Position numbers and translations under genes: made by a program | Assembly: GCA_911728435.2 (NCBI GenBank) | Contig: OU452206.1 | Span: 10,136,297-10,200,296 of the forward strand | Direction: 5' to 3' | Source of the DNA: Apoderus coryli | Taxonomy: Eukaryota; Arthropoda; Insecta; Coleoptera; Attelabidae | DNA length: 64,000 bases | The notes under the pieces: generated by a model | What the model was told of the DNA's origin: nothing | Databases searched by the model: none | The model's input: the letters and a program-made list of their open reading frames with translations, nothing else | Part shown: in pieces, positions 12,269 to 23,732 of the stretch | How positions within the stretch are numbered: position 1 is the first letter of the stretch | How the letters are laid out: each line of letters starts with the position of its first letter

Positions 12269-12913
12269 GTTTTTAAAACTACTTATTTACGTATAAAATG
12301 ATTGGACACAGGTATTTCCGGTGAAATAAAAAAAAATCATTAAACTAATAGCCTCCAATACACATAATATAGGATATGGAGAACGAAAAAGGCATATAAA
12401 TGAATAAACACATTATTACAATTTATAAATTTTCAAAATGTATTTATAAGCTTAATGAAACAATATCAATTAATATGTTACTTTCTAAATCATTTTGCAA
12501 TAACTTTTTTAAATTTGAATGAAAACATTAGTTTTCTCAGCAGGTATCTATATCAGATTTAAATGATTATAACAAAATACAGTAAGATTAATACATTCTG
12601 CATTATACAGTATAATTTCTAAAGGTTAACTAAATAAGCAGCAGCCTTCACATGTAATTAGCAAAATAAAATATCTATTGTTATTTTATGTAAGTATGGG
12701 TAATATATTGTTATACACCGCTCATAAAATAGAAAAATAAAAAATAAATGTTTTTTCGATTGATACCAACTAATTTATACTTTATCAGAATGTTAAATGA
12801 CAGTTATATTAAAGCAAGTAACACGTTGAAATGAAATCAAGTAAAATATTTTCCGTGAGAACATTGTTTATTTTATATTTTCTTTATTTAAGCAAACTAA
12901 TATTAATATTATA
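12269..12913. other. No gene seen
   Basis: AT-rich, no recognisable feature. Confidence 0.5.
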
Positions 12914-13355
12914 AATAATTTCGTGGTGGCATAGCGGACAAAATGACTGGTTTTACCTACACAAGGGATTTTGTTTAATTTAGCAGGGTCTCAGTCTAAT
13001 TCAGTAGAACCAGACCGAGGCATGGGTCGATAGGTACTGACGAATTCGTTTCGCTCTTATTATGAGCTCGTCAGAGTACCATAGTCGTTGTCCATCTACC
13101 ATATTGGCCTGCATTTAATCACAATGAGATATACAACAGCAGATATATGTAAACTAGTACCATCTACATACACACATATTAATGCATATACCACCATACA
13201 GAGTCCGATAAAATCCAATGTACAGGTTACACCAGCCGTAAAAATGGAAATGAAATGAAAATAGTGTAACCACAAAACGCTAGCAGAAGACCATTTATCC
13301 TTCTGCTAACATTACCCAAAATATTTGGGTATCAGCGCTATGCCACGAAATTATT
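12914..13355. mobile_element. Small inverted-repeat element (MITE-like)
   Basis: AATAATTTCGTGG plus GGCATAGCG at 12914-12936 is the inverse of CGCTATGCCACGAAATTATT at 13336-13355, with a 3-nt duplication in the left copy. The roughly 440-bp interior is non-coding and GC-richer than its surroundings. It holds a hairpin (GTACTGACGA … TCGTCAGAGTAC, about 13035-13080). A solo right end of the same family (CGCTATGCCACGAAATTATT and following bases) recurs at about 48579-48603. The superfamily is not recognised. Confidence 0.7.
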
Positions 13356-13575
13356 TTTCATTTATATTTACGGAAACAAAATCATTTTATAATTTTGCAT
13401 TATTTGGCATCGACGACCGAACGCTTGGAGACCACCGTCCGAAGTGTTGGTGATACCCAAATATTGTTTCTTTAAACAAATCCATTTCAATTTATTATCT
13501 GTTCATTACACTTCAATTAGGTACATAAATCATACCCACCTTTTAATAAATAGATACGTTGTGTTAAGTACGATT

Positions 13576-13975
13576 ATTAAGTACTGATTCAGGCTTGTAG
13601 GGATTTAGGAATTTTTTTTCTGTCTCTAAACTGTTTGACAAACAAAAAATTTGTGAAAGAGTGAATAGTTTCTAAATAAAATAAACTATTCACAGAGAAA
13701 ACTGGTATTGATTATACGAGTGTTACAAAAATATGGGTAGATAATTTATTGTGACTAAGCTTTTAAACACCCTGTAATTTTAATGCAAACGCGTATCTAA
13801 AAAATGAATATTTTTCGATTTATTTGAAAAAACGTAAAAAAATATTCACATTTAAGGCCCTCTAATGCCCAAACCAATCAATTTTGGAAATAGATAAGTT
13901 GACCTAAGTCATCATATTTTCGGCGGCCAAGGAATTTGTGCTATTCCCTTGTACACGATATTTCCGGACACCCTG
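13576..13975 (+). repeat. Half-copy of a mariner-type palindromic element
   Basis: This matches 60598-61029 along its length (ACTGATTCAGGCTTG, ACTGGTATTGATTATACG, GGGTAGATAATTTATTGTG and others). It includes both the inner ACACCCTG-TA end at 13774-13776 and the outer end GGACACCCTG-TA at 13975-13977. About 40 bp between the two ends are missing relative to the other copy. The left half is absent, so this is a one-armed remnant. Confidence 0.8.
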
Positions 13976-13978
13976 TAT

Positions 13979-14862
13979 AATATATTTGTGAAATTTAACT
14001 TAAAATGCCCAGTTACACTGGGTATCCTTTTTGTGTACTGTTTCGCCTTCAGCTTGTCCCTTTACGTGTGGATTACCACAAAACAGTGGCATTTTCATTT
14101 ATTCAAGGAGAAATGCCTTTCTGCAAGCTAAAATCACCAGATTCGTCGGTTGTGCAAAACTCAATTGAATATTGCATACTTGAAAGATACAGGAATTAAA
14201 ATATTTTTTCTCACATCCTCCGGCATCTTCCGTTTTGAAATCCTTATATATTTATTATATGATAATTTATATGAAAATATTTAGATTTATTAATTTCACA
14301 GTATGGGATTAAGATATTTTCTCAGGGAGAATTGAAGCTCTTATTATTGTTGTGGTCCATATACATACAATTATTATGCACCGTTTTTTTCCTATGCACC
14401 AGGAAATAATAATAATGAAAGGTGTGCATAGTGCGGGTTTTGCTACCTGTAAATTTACAAGATCGGATATAGGATAAGCTAAATATGGTCATTGATGGTA
14501 AAACGCTTTCATGTTATACTGCATATCACAATTATTTACTCTTAGTTTTTCAAAAACATAATTAGATATTTATGACAAATATGGATATCACCAGGTGTAC
14601 GTATGTATCCATGGATAATCTTTTTATGACATATTACAATAATTTCCAAAACCTGATTAAATAACTTTTCGTTAAATGATAATAGTGTCAGCTAGGTCAC
14701 GGACAAATCAAAAACATTGTGTAATTTACAAAAATATAGGAAAAAAATAGATTTCAATATCACTAGGTATACATAAGTAGGTATTTAGAATGTGATGTTA
14801 CTTATGTTAGATGCGTATAGATATTTTATTGATAGGTAAAAAAAATTGGTTGTGTACCAGCT
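13979..14862. other. No gene seen
   Basis: AT-rich. Short open frames at 13949-14199 start inside the repeat above and resemble no known protein. Confidence 0.45.
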
Positions 14863-15262
14863 CAAAACTTTCCCGACGAAACAGAATTTAAATAATAATT
14901 ATTATTATAATTGTATGATTTTCATTATTTCCAACAAACTAACTACTTTATTCAAAAATTAAAAAAAAAAATATTGCCAGAGCTGGGATGCGAAACTATA
15001 TCCTTCTGCATGCGAAGCAAATCCAAAAACACTTATATTCTTATCAGAAAGACATTTTAAACGCTATTTTCTCGATAATTTTATGGGGACAAATATCAGA
15101 AGTGACCTATCGCTGTAAAGCAGATAAAAAATGCTTTAAAATGATCGCACTCGACCCCTACTGATATTTGAAAACTTAGCAGTTGCGTCCACCCCTATCA
15201 CAGGCCTTAAGCGATTTCAACCAAAAACTAATGGGTTCATCCTACGACTCACCCAAACTCAT
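14863..15262 (-). repeat. Dispersed repeat with tRNA-like sequence, copy 2
   Basis: Inverted relative to copy 1. It starts with AAAACTTTCCCGAC, holds a degenerate tRNA-like part at 14974-15025 (B box GGGATGCGAAACTA, CATGCGAAGC anticodon region, A box lost), and ends with CACCCCTATCACAGG and then AACTAATGGGTTCATCCTA. It is directly followed by the LINE fragment at 15265. Confidence 0.65.
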
Positions 15263-15264
15263 AT

Positions 15265-16300
15265 TACTCTTTTCACTATATACTGTTACTCTTCTGTCCA
15301 GCGTTCAATTTTGTGATACCTAATTATATGCGGATGACAGTCAATTAAAGTGCTCGTTTCACGCTCAAGATTGTGAGGTTGCCTGTAGAAGAATTAATAG
15401 TGATCTGAATTCATTGGTAGAGTGGTCGGAACGGCATCAACTTTTAATAAATCCTTCGAAAACTCAAGTTTTGTTAGTTGGCAGAAATAGTCAGTATTAG
15501 AGAGCATGAATATAAGAATTGGGAATACTTCATTAAATATATCGGAAAGTGCAAAAGATCTGTGGCTTAATGGATTCTGATTTACGATTCTCTGAACATA
15601 TATCAAAATGGGTCTCAAAATCATATGCTACATTAAAAATGTTATATCCGCAGAGACATGTGCTTTCGATAGATCTTAAAACCAAATTAACTGAAGCCTT
15701 AGTACTAAGTAATTTTAATTATTGGGATGTCGTCTATAATTCTTGTCTTTTAGTTATTGATAGAAATCGCATTCAACGTGTTCAAAAGTCTTGTTTGCGC
15801 TTTATCTTTGGTATTAGAAAGTATGCGCGAGTGAGTCATAAGTTGGTTGATGTTGAGTGGCTTTCGAAGGAGCAACGAAGATTTCTTCACTCGGCAATAT
15901 TATTCCATTCCATTCTTTCGCAGAGACACCCACCTTATTTGTACAACAAGATAACTTTCCGACCTGACATACATAATTTGAATGTTAGATTTAGAAATCT
16001 TCTGTCTCCCCCAGCACATAAAATTTCGGGTTTCGAACGGTCCTTTTCATACCAGATTTGCAAAATTTATAATAATGTACCAGATAACCTGAAATGCCTA
16101 AGTATCTTTTCCTTAAAAAAAAAACTCCGTAATCTTATACTTAATCCGCTCTGATTTTTGATTTTCTGATTTTTTGTATTGATTATTATTGTTGGTGTTT
16201 TCTTTTTTTGTATGAATATTTTTATAATATTGTTATATTGTCAATAGTTTCTTTTTCTGTTAAATAATATCGTTTTTTTTTGTCAAATTCAACACACGAT
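15265..16300 (+). pseudogene. LINE RT fragment, second copy of the 20-22 kb family
   Basis: The plus strand begins abruptly within the RT palm (LFSLYTVTL … YADDSQLKCSF near 15268-15360). It runs through HQLLINPSKTQVLLVG, then, after a frameshift near 15500-15550, DSDLRFSEHISKWVSKSYAT and on to the stop at 16152-16154. The C-terminal 200 residues (15549-16154) are open and co-linear with residues about 420-621 of the RT frame at 20424-22289, with many identical residues. It is truncated at the 5' end and frameshifted. The region to about 16300 probably holds a diverged 3' UTR. Confidence 0.88.
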
Positions 16301-17325
16301 CTAAAATTTTGACTTTATTGATGTCTAATTTATGATTACTATTAGAAGAACGATATAGAGTAACAAGTTTGGGTTATGTCTACGAGGTGTAAAATAGTAA
16401 CGACTTATATATTTCTGTGATATCCAATAACTATAAGTTCGAAATGAAACATGTTAGCTACGTTTCTGATACCTATATTTTTCTTAGTGCAAATACATAA
16501 TATATCGTATGATTAGTATCATGCCAATAGAAAAAATAATAGTATAACGCTTCCGACGAAAGACCAACCTCGTGTATAGATACTGTGCTTAATGTATAAC
16601 AATACAAACATTCCAAATGCGTAAATAGGATTAGGTTTGCAGAAACACAAAATTTTAGGGTTTTAAATTGCAGCTCATTTAAAAGGGTTCAACATTTCTA
16701 GTATTTTTTTGCTATCAAGTGGAAGTATACAATAGATTTAAATATATCATAAAAAACGAATTTGAATACCAGTGCGGTAAGAGGTGGAAGTGCCTTGCTG
16801 AGATGACTTGCCACTGCAACACAAAATATATTATCCATTTTCATAGCATGTAGTAAAGAAAAAATAATGAATAATTCATGTGTACCAGTATAGGGTGAAA
16901 CATTTACATATTATACCTAATGAATCTTATGTAGATCATTGGTTTTTTAATATATAAAAAAATAGAGGAATATTTTTTCACATCAACTCTTACTAGATCA
17001 CCAGATTTAGAGAAAACGGTTGTGATTGATATCCCAACATAATTTAGTGTGTGAATAGTATTTCTGAATATTTGTTTGTTTACGACTGGGTTCGCAAGTA
17101 ATACCAATACCAAAGATTAATGTACACAATTAATTTTTGCCTAAAGGTTATCTGCAAACAACAGATAAAATCATTAATCGCAAACGCAACTATTTTGCCA
17201 TATTTGAAGTATAATGTGTGAAAGGTTTGCTCTTCAAAATTATTTTTTTTTCTTCAAAAAATCGATTAAAAAGGTACGAAAATTTGGTACAATAATTACA
17301 TGTTTTCAAACAAAAAAGTTTAATA
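16301..17325. other. No gene seen
   Basis: AT-rich, no recognisable feature. Confidence 0.5.
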
Positions 17326-18000
17326 ATAATGACTTTATTGTGATAAGAGTACACAAAAGGCGAAGTTGGCACACAAGCCTCCTAGCTTAACCTTAATACG
17401 GATTCCAGACATACACAAGACAAATATACAGGACATTAAAAAAAACACAAAAAAACTAAAACAATAAATATGACCTCCTGAATGAATGCATACACATATA
17501 AGTCTAAAATCCGGTTTAAGACAAGAAAATATAAAAACAAAAACTTTTAACAATCAAGAGAGTTGCTAACTATTAAATTTCTTCATATCGCCGGATAGTA
17601 CGTTGTACAATCTCGAAACGCTATAGCTAAATGACCTTTCAAACAATGCTGTGTAGTGTAGGGGTGGAATAATAATATGAGCATTTCTGGTATTTATAGG
17701 ATGAGCACTAGATCTGAATTCAATTTTATTAAACAAATATGTCAGAATTTTATTATGTATAGTCTTATTATAAAGTAAATGGAGCGGACGCCTCTGATCC
17801 ATTCTCAGCCATACCAGTTCAAAAATCTTGCCACTTACACCACGTTCTCTTCCCCGAATACCAGGTATCAGACGAATGCAAGAATTCTGCATAAGCTGTA
17901 TCCCGCGCTAATCAACACCAAGCAGACAAGGCCCATAGACCACATCGCCAAAATTAAACTGTGACAGGGCCAAGCTATCACAGAGCATTTTCTTCATGTA
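17326..18000 (-). pseudogene. LINE RT C-terminal fragment with (ATT)n tail
   Basis: On the minus strand, LALSQFNFGDVVYGPCLLG (near 17915-17970) leads into NSCIRLIPGIRGRERGVSGK (near 17832-17890) and FERSFSYSVSRLYNVL (near 17600-17650). This is the same conserved C-terminal region of non-LTR RTs that follows the thumb in the copies at 15.3 and 20.4 kb, but from a distinct subfamily. At least one frameshift lies near 17775. The 3' side ends in a short ATT run at 17326-17336, like the tails of the other LINE copies here. Confidence 0.8.
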
Positions 18001-18099
18001 CCGACTCAGGCTCTGGCTTAAAATTATTGTTAGTCTGTACAATAGCTCAGTACGTTACTTACGTTACACCCTGACTCACTTGATTATTTGCAAACCACA

Positions 18100-18718
18100 T
18101 TTTAGAATAGACATTATTATATGTTCTTTAAAAAAGTCATATTTTAACATAAACAATATTCTTAAAAAATTTAGTGACACTTTTATTCCCCTATTTTTTA
18201 CGCCACTGGAATAATTATATCTTTTTATTTTTGATAATTCCCTGTTCATTTTTGCTTAAAACAGTAGTAACTTTTTTATGGATCTAAAGTGAACGGTTTT
18301 GCAGGAATTTGCCTCTAAACTAAAGTGCCTGAGATACTGGGTAACATTACATAAATTTCGAGAGTTTACCATAAATCAAAAACGCCTATAAATATTTTTT
18401 TTAAATTTCGTGACCGCTATGTTCTTTAAAAAACTCACATTTTGACATAAACACTATTTTAAATAAATAACTACTTTTCTAAGCAACAATGAACATCGAA
18501 TTAAAAAAAAAAAATAAAAAAATATATTTGTTCCAGTTGCGTAAAAAATAAGGGCATACAAATTGTCACTAAATCCTATAGCATGCTACTTGTTAATTTT
18601 TTAAAAATATGACTTTTTTAAGGAACATAGCGGTCACTAAATTTGAAAAAAAATATTTAAAGGCGTTTTTGAATTATGCCAAATTTTCGATTATAAATTT
18701 GAATCTTTGACACCCTGT
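18100..18718. mobile_element. Palindromic element with CACCCTGTA end
   Basis: Arms at about 18340-18440 and 18610-18718 are inverse complements (AAAAACGCCTATAAATATTT, GACCGCTATGTTCTTTAAAA against their inverses). The right end is GACACCCTG followed by TA. The left counterpart TACTGGGTAACATT at about 18333 is degraded. A further inverted copy of the interior lies at 18121-18280, so the region was rearranged. No transposase is visible. Confidence 0.6.
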
Positions 18719-18949
18719 ATCTAGACCTAAGCCCTTTAAGGGTATATGTCCCTATATCAAAATGTATGAACTATTTCTGTGATATTGAGCGTTGTCGGTC
18801 GAATTTAGAAACACCCTGTATATGGCCCTGAAGAAGCCTCAGGCTATTGTATAAAAAGTCATTTTTAATTTTATTGATGCAGTGGAGTGTAATCTAATAA
18901 CAATGAAACAATTTCGTCGTCTTCACTCTTAATTTTAAAAAATCTTATT

Positions 18950-18995
18950 CAAAGGGACATGCTTCGGAGTCCCAGCTCCATCATCAGCCTGGAAG
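18950..18995 (-). ncRNA. Hammerhead-ribozyme-like motif of a Penelope-like element
   Basis: The minus strand reads CTGATGA (18981-18987), then GGAG-loop-CTCC as a 4-bp stem II, then GAAGCATGTCCC (18954-18965). These correspond to the conserved CUGANGA core, stem II, the GAA core and a minimal stem III ending in GUC of the hammerhead fold. Base 15.1 is G instead of A. It lies about 450 nt downstream of a Penelope-type endonuclease on the same strand, where such ribozymes are expected in the terminal repeat. Cleavage activity is not shown. Confidence 0.55.
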
Positions 18996-19442
18996 GCAAC
19001 CATACAAAATTTAAACATTTTTCAAAACACACAAAGTAAAATATAACGTATACAATGTCAAATAGAAATCTTAAAACTAACAGTACCTTAAAATGTCGCA
19101 ACTATGGTGGAGTTAAATCCGCATATAGGCAGAGCCCTTAATAGACTAAAACAGCAGCTGAATGTATAGAATATTTACAATTATTTAAATTAAAAACATA
19201 CATATAGGTGTATAAATAAAAATGAGTAGCGTTGAAACAAAGTACATACACAAAGTAATGCGACAATACAGATAAATGAATACAAATTGTTTGAACATAA
19301 AGCAAGTCAAAAAGTGGACAGCACAGATTACAGACTGATGATAGAACACCCCAGCCAACGGGCGACAACCCTGAAGGTTTATGAATCTATTATGTCTCTC
19401 TTAGATGGATTAGAGAGTCGAAAAAGTTGAAAGATTCGAAAT

Positions 19443-19800
19443 TTATAATTGGTCGTTCAAACAAAAGGTGTGTTCGTTATTAATAGCTTTGTAGATTTCC
19501 AGCATTTCCAACAAATTTAAGTTGATGCCCTTATTACATACATGAATAACTCTCTGCCCCAAATTGATATCAAAACGATAATTGTGATCAAGAACATGGT
19601 TGGCAAAGGAAGAACTGGTGTCATAACTGCTAATTAAGTTAGGGTTGTTTTTCCTATAGCGATTTATGATACTCGTGTACCAATTCTTCGCCCAGACTGG
19701 CCTATGTATTTGGCGGTGCAAGATGGCTCTGTGCACGATAAGCAATAAACTCCACATCCGCCCAAGTTATAAGTTGTCTTTAAAGAGACATCTAAATCAT
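19443..19800 (-). pseudogene. Penelope-like GIY-YIG endonuclease domain relic
   Basis: In one minus-strand frame (about 19670-19775) the text YNLGGCGVYCLSC is followed by AKYIGQSGRRIGTRV. This carries the GIY (here GVY) and YIG motifs of the endonuclease that Penelope-like retroelements fuse to the C-terminus of their RT. After a frameshift, SSFANHVLDHNYRFDI, VIHVCNKG and LEMLEIYKAI follow, ending at the stop at 19443. That order (NH.., catalytic Glu in LLE..EI) is typical of the domain. The RT itself is not recognised upstream. The copy is broken by at least one frameshift. Confidence 0.85.
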
Positions 19801-20115
19801 ATTTTGAGTAATTTTTGCTCAATTTCAGTTCAGGTAAATGACATCATTATATTAGGAGGAGGTAGTATTCGCGCACTTGAAATTCAACCTGCTATTGTCT
19901 TGAGAAACCCTATACAGTCCTGATCAAAAGTCCTCATAGGAAGAATGTCAACAGTCATCAGATTACAAAATATGAATAAAAACTACTTTTTGCGATAACT
20001 TCTCATAATAAATAACAAAACAAGTTTTATGTAATATGTCACCAACTTGATTATTTAAAAGTTACTTTAAAGGTCATGGCCAGGTTTTCTTGATAGGATG
20101 AAATTAATAGATCAA

Positions 20116-22300
20116 AATAATAATAATAATAATAATAATAAATTTATTTGCAGTTCAAAAAAAATACAAGTTACAACTCTAATAATTATTACATTACCAA
20201 AAAAACTAGAACTACAAAAAGGTCTAGATGGCAGTATAACTACTGATCTTGAAATCTAGGCCCGAGAAAGAAAAAAAAAACATAATTTACGCTAACCTTA
20301 CGTACCTTAAACTACAAAATTCAACAAGAAAACAATATTACAACAATAATAAATAAACAATAATAAAAAAAAATGGAAACAAAATTCTAGTTAATAACAA
20401 AGAAATAATGTTGATAAAATTTTTTATAAAAGTGAATTTAACAAAAGATCACGCAATTTTCGTCTGAATGTGAAAAGGCTTAACGACTTCAAAGTATCCT
20501 GAATCTTATTATACAACTTATATATTTGAAAGGAAAATGATCTCTCGAAACTTGAAGTTCTATGAGCTGGGGGTGAAAGAAGATTACGGTATCTAATATT
20601 CACATTGTGAACATCAGAACGGAATGTGATTTTATTGTATAAGTATGGAGGCTGTCCCCGGGTCAGAATAGATTGGAATAAAACCGCTGAATGAAGATGT
20701 CTACGAGCTTCCATGGATAGCCACTTGACATCAACGAGTTTATGGCTTACTCGGTCGTACTTCCTGATGCCGAATATGTATCGCAAGCAAGATTTTTGTA
20801 CACGTTCGATGCGGTTTTTATCAACAGTTAATAAACTAGGACTATACACGACATCACAGTAATTAAAATTACTGAGCACCAAGGCATCAGTTAGTTTAGT
20901 TTTAAGCTCTATTGAAAGTATATGTCTGTGTGGGTATAACATTTTCAAGGAGGCATATGATTTTGCAATGCATCCCGAAACATGCTCGGAAAAGCGCAAA
21001 TCACAATCCATCACAAGACCCAAGTTTCTCGCACTCTGAGACACTTTCAAAGAGACATCATTAATTTTAATTTGCATAGAATCTGATATGGTTTGTCTAT
21101 TTTTACCAAAGAGCAATACCTGAGTCTTTGAAGGATTTATTGACAGCTGATGTCCCTGCGACCAGCCCAAAAGTGCTTCCAAATCGAAATTAATTTTCCT
21201 ACAAGCATCTACGTAATCATGAGCATAAAAAGAGTGCTTTATTTGACTATCATCAGCATACATGAATGTATCGCCAAATGTAACACTTACCGGGAGTGTC
21301 ACTGTATATATTGAGAATAACAAGGGTCCCAAAATCGATCCTTGTGGGACACCACATAATATACTACCTGAGGTGGAGCAACCTCTGTTAGTTTCCACGT
21401 ATTGAAATCTTCTGGATAGATATCTTTCAATTAGTTCGATAGCATTTGACGAAAATCCAATGTATTTCAGAATTGCTAGCAAAAGTTCATGGCTAATTTT
21501 GTCAAATGCTTTACTATAGTCAACTAAGATCAATGATACTAATTTGCCATTATCAATATCACGAAAAATATCGTCCGTAATATCCAGCAGTGATGTTGCG
21601 CAACTATATCCTTTACGGAATCCTGATTGCTTAAAAGGTAAAATATTATATTTTTTAAGATGGTATTTAATTTGGTCACTTAGGATTTTCTCAAAAATTT
21701 TTGAAGTTGGCGACAACAATGATATTGGCCGTAAGTCATTATGCTCAGTTATTTGACTCTTTTTAGGGATTGGAAGCACTTTAGAGGTTTTCCAAGGATT
21801 AGGAAAGTTACTAGTAAGTAAAGACGAATTTATTATATTGGTTATAAAAGGTAGGATACGGGGGCAACATAATAGCAACATTTCTATGTTTAGTTTGTCT
21901 GGTCCAATAGCATTTGTTTTAATATCCATTAAATATTTTTTGACCGTGTCTATGTCTATAGTTGAAAAGGCAAACAAATTTTGAAAAGTGCATTTGGAGT
22001 TATTGTTGTAAAAATCAATTAAATTCAGATCAGGAGGAATATATTTAGAAGATTGAAGAAAATAATCGTTTATTTTGACCGGGTCATTTAAGTGCAAAGG
22101 TATTTCAGATGTTGCCGGTTTTTTGTAGATATCTAATTTGGACAATGTACTCCACAAAGCACGACTATTTTGTTTATATTTATTAGTACAATACTGTAAA
22201 TAAGCTTTTTTTTCATGATTTATAGAATTAGTTGTAAAGTTTTTTATTTGTTTATAATGCTCCCAATCTTGAGCAGCGCGTGAAATCAATCTAATAACTC
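20116..22300 (-). mobile_element. 5'-truncated LINE with (TAA)n-type tail
   Basis: A 2.2-kb copy runs from about 22300 (5' end on the minus strand) to the AAT repeat at 20116-20141, which on the minus strand is a 3' (ATT)n tail. It holds the RT frame and a 300-bp 3' UTR. ORF1 and the endonuclease are missing, as usual for target-primed 5' truncation. The intact frame suggests insertion more recently than the other LINE copies here. Confidence 0.85.
20424..22289 (-). CDS. Non-LTR retrotransposon reverse transcriptase (ORF2, 5'-truncated)
   Basis: An uninterrupted 621-codon frame encodes an RNA-dependent DNA polymerase used for target-primed reverse transcription. The first part (residues 1-110) is the linker after the lost endonuclease (AWEHYKQI-like, KKAYLQYC). 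RT motifs follow: DLRPISLLSPTSKIFEKIL near residue 185, SGFRKGYSCATSLL near 220, SLILVDYSKAFDKISHEL near 250 with a catalytic Asp, CGVPQGSILGPLLF near 315, and FMYADDSQI near 345 with the catalytic Asp pair. After the thumb (LSINPSKTQVLLFG) comes a conserved C-terminal domain (NFNYCDVVYSPSLL, RVQKSCLRYIFGIRKYDRVS). The frame opens with TTG just after an in-frame TGA, so no genuine start is present. The motifs fit the Jockey/CR1-like group; the clade is not fixed. All catalytic residues look intact, but without endonuclease or promoter it is not autonomous. Confidence 0.92.
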   Translation of the reverse strand: MISRAAQDWEHYKQIKNFTTNSINHEKKAYLQYCTNKYKQNSRALWSTLSKLDIYKKPATSEIPLHLNDPVKINDYFLQSSKYIPPDLNLIDFYNNNSKCTFQNLFAFSTIDIDTVKKYLMDIKTNAIGPDKLNIEMLLLCCPRILPFITNIINSSLLTSNFPNPWKTSKVLPIPKKSQITEHNDLRPISLLSPTSKIFEKILSDQIKYHLKKYNILPFKQSGFRKGYSCATSLLDITDDIFRDIDNGKLVSLILVDYSKAFDKISHELLLAILKYIGFSSNAIELIERYLSRRFQYVETNRGCSTSGSILCGVPQGSILGPLLFSIYTVTLPVSVTFGDTFMYADDSQIKHSFYAHDYVDACRKINFDLEALLGWSQGHQLSINPSKTQVLLFGKNRQTISDSMQIKINDVSLKVSQSARNLGLVMDCDLRFSEHVSGCIAKSYASLKMLYPHRHILSIELKTKLTDALVLSNFNYCDVVYSPSLLTVDKNRIERVQKSCLRYIFGIRKYDRVSHKLVDVKWLSMEARRHLHSAVLFQSILTRGQPPYLYNKITFRSDVHNVNIRYRNLLSPPAHRTSSFERSFSFQIYKLYNKIQDTLKSLSLFTFRRKLRDLLLNSLL

Positions 22301-22924
22301 AACAAGCAGTAAAGCCGTTATCATTTCACTGCATATAGTGATTTTTTGTCCAGTTTCCTCGTACTATTTCTTAAAAAATAAAGTTTATGACATTGTTAAT
22401 ATTTACCGACATTTAAATACGATATTCGAAATATTTATTAGGTATCTCTAAAAGTCGGATCAAAGACTCTAATTCAAATACGCCTTTGGTGCCAGTTTTC
22501 TATAAGACTATCATTTATCTGGGCTTGTGATTGATTCTAATCAAAATGCATTTGCTTTTATTTATACTGTGACGGGAAAAATGCAGACATGAGAGTAAAC
22601 AAATATATTTGGAAATCTTAAGCATCTTTAAATAAAGGTAGGTCGTGTTAGTCATTTCATAAAAAATACCTAAGGAAATAAAGGGAATTGTTGTTAAAAT
22701 TACTACAAGATATTTATGTAAATATATAAATTTTTATTAACATATAATAAACTTGTCCGATAAAAATAATCGAAACAGTCATAATTTATAACGTTTATGA
22801 GCATACCTAAGTTATTTATTTAAACAATTAATACAGTTGCTTCTGAATTTAATTTTTCAAAAAATTTTGATCATATATATTACCTTAATTATTTAGAAAT
22901 ATTCTTGAGATTTTTGTTAAAATA
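22301..22924. other. No gene seen
   Basis: AT-rich, no recognisable feature. Confidence 0.5.
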
Positions 22925-23444
22925 TACAGGCTGTTTCAAAATATATGCGCGGGACTTTATATGAAAATATGAAAAAAAGTTTCTATTAACTTACTCTCTC
23001 AAAAAATGCACAATATCCGGAACCGTTTCTCGTACAGCAAACAGCTTTTGTAAGCAATTTCTACTCATAATAAGCTATGTTTTGCGCAAGAATTGTTTTT
23101 TTTTTTTTAAATTCATAATTGGTGAAGATTTTGAAGGAGTAGTGGGTGTTTTTCTCCCCAATTTCTACGCTGCACTGCACTGTAAAAAGTGCAGTTTTAA
23201 GATAGCCATTTGAACCGCCAATATTTTCTACACAAAAATGGTACTCTTGATCATAAGCTCTAAATTTGACCATTTTTTGGAAAATCAACTTTAGAAAATT
23301 GTTGAAAAACGTGGTCAATTTTTTTGAAATAAATTTAATTTTTTCTACTAATTAAAAGTTAACTTCATATTTGCAAAATTAAAAAAAAGAAAACATGATA
23401 GAAAAGTTGTCTTTTCGAAATTTCCCAAAACCGTAAAAACGTGT

Positions 23445-23498
23445 CGAAGAATTGCTCCGTGCATTGATGCTAACGGCGGGCATTTCAAACATTTAATT
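23445..23498 (+). pseudogene. Transposase C-terminal tail relic in element B
   Basis: Eighteen codons read RRIAPCIDANGGHFKHLI. This matches the C-x3-NGG-x-F ending of the mariner-like transposases in this window. It sits at the element centre and is all that remains of the enzyme. The same text, with one stop, occurs in element F. Confidence 0.7.
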
Positions 23499-23732
23499 GA
23501 ACTGTGTCTGATTTGTTATTGTTTTTTTTTTTTTGCAATTATGAAGTCATCGTTTGGATTTGTTACTTGTTCTAACGTTTTAATAAATATTGTTTAATTA
23601 GTAGAAAAAAATCAATTTATTTCAAAAAATTGACCATGATTTTCCTCAAGTTGATTTTCTTCGAAAGCGGTCAACTTTAGAGCTTATGACCGAAAGTATC
23701 TATTTGGCATTGGCGGTTCAAATGGGTATGTT

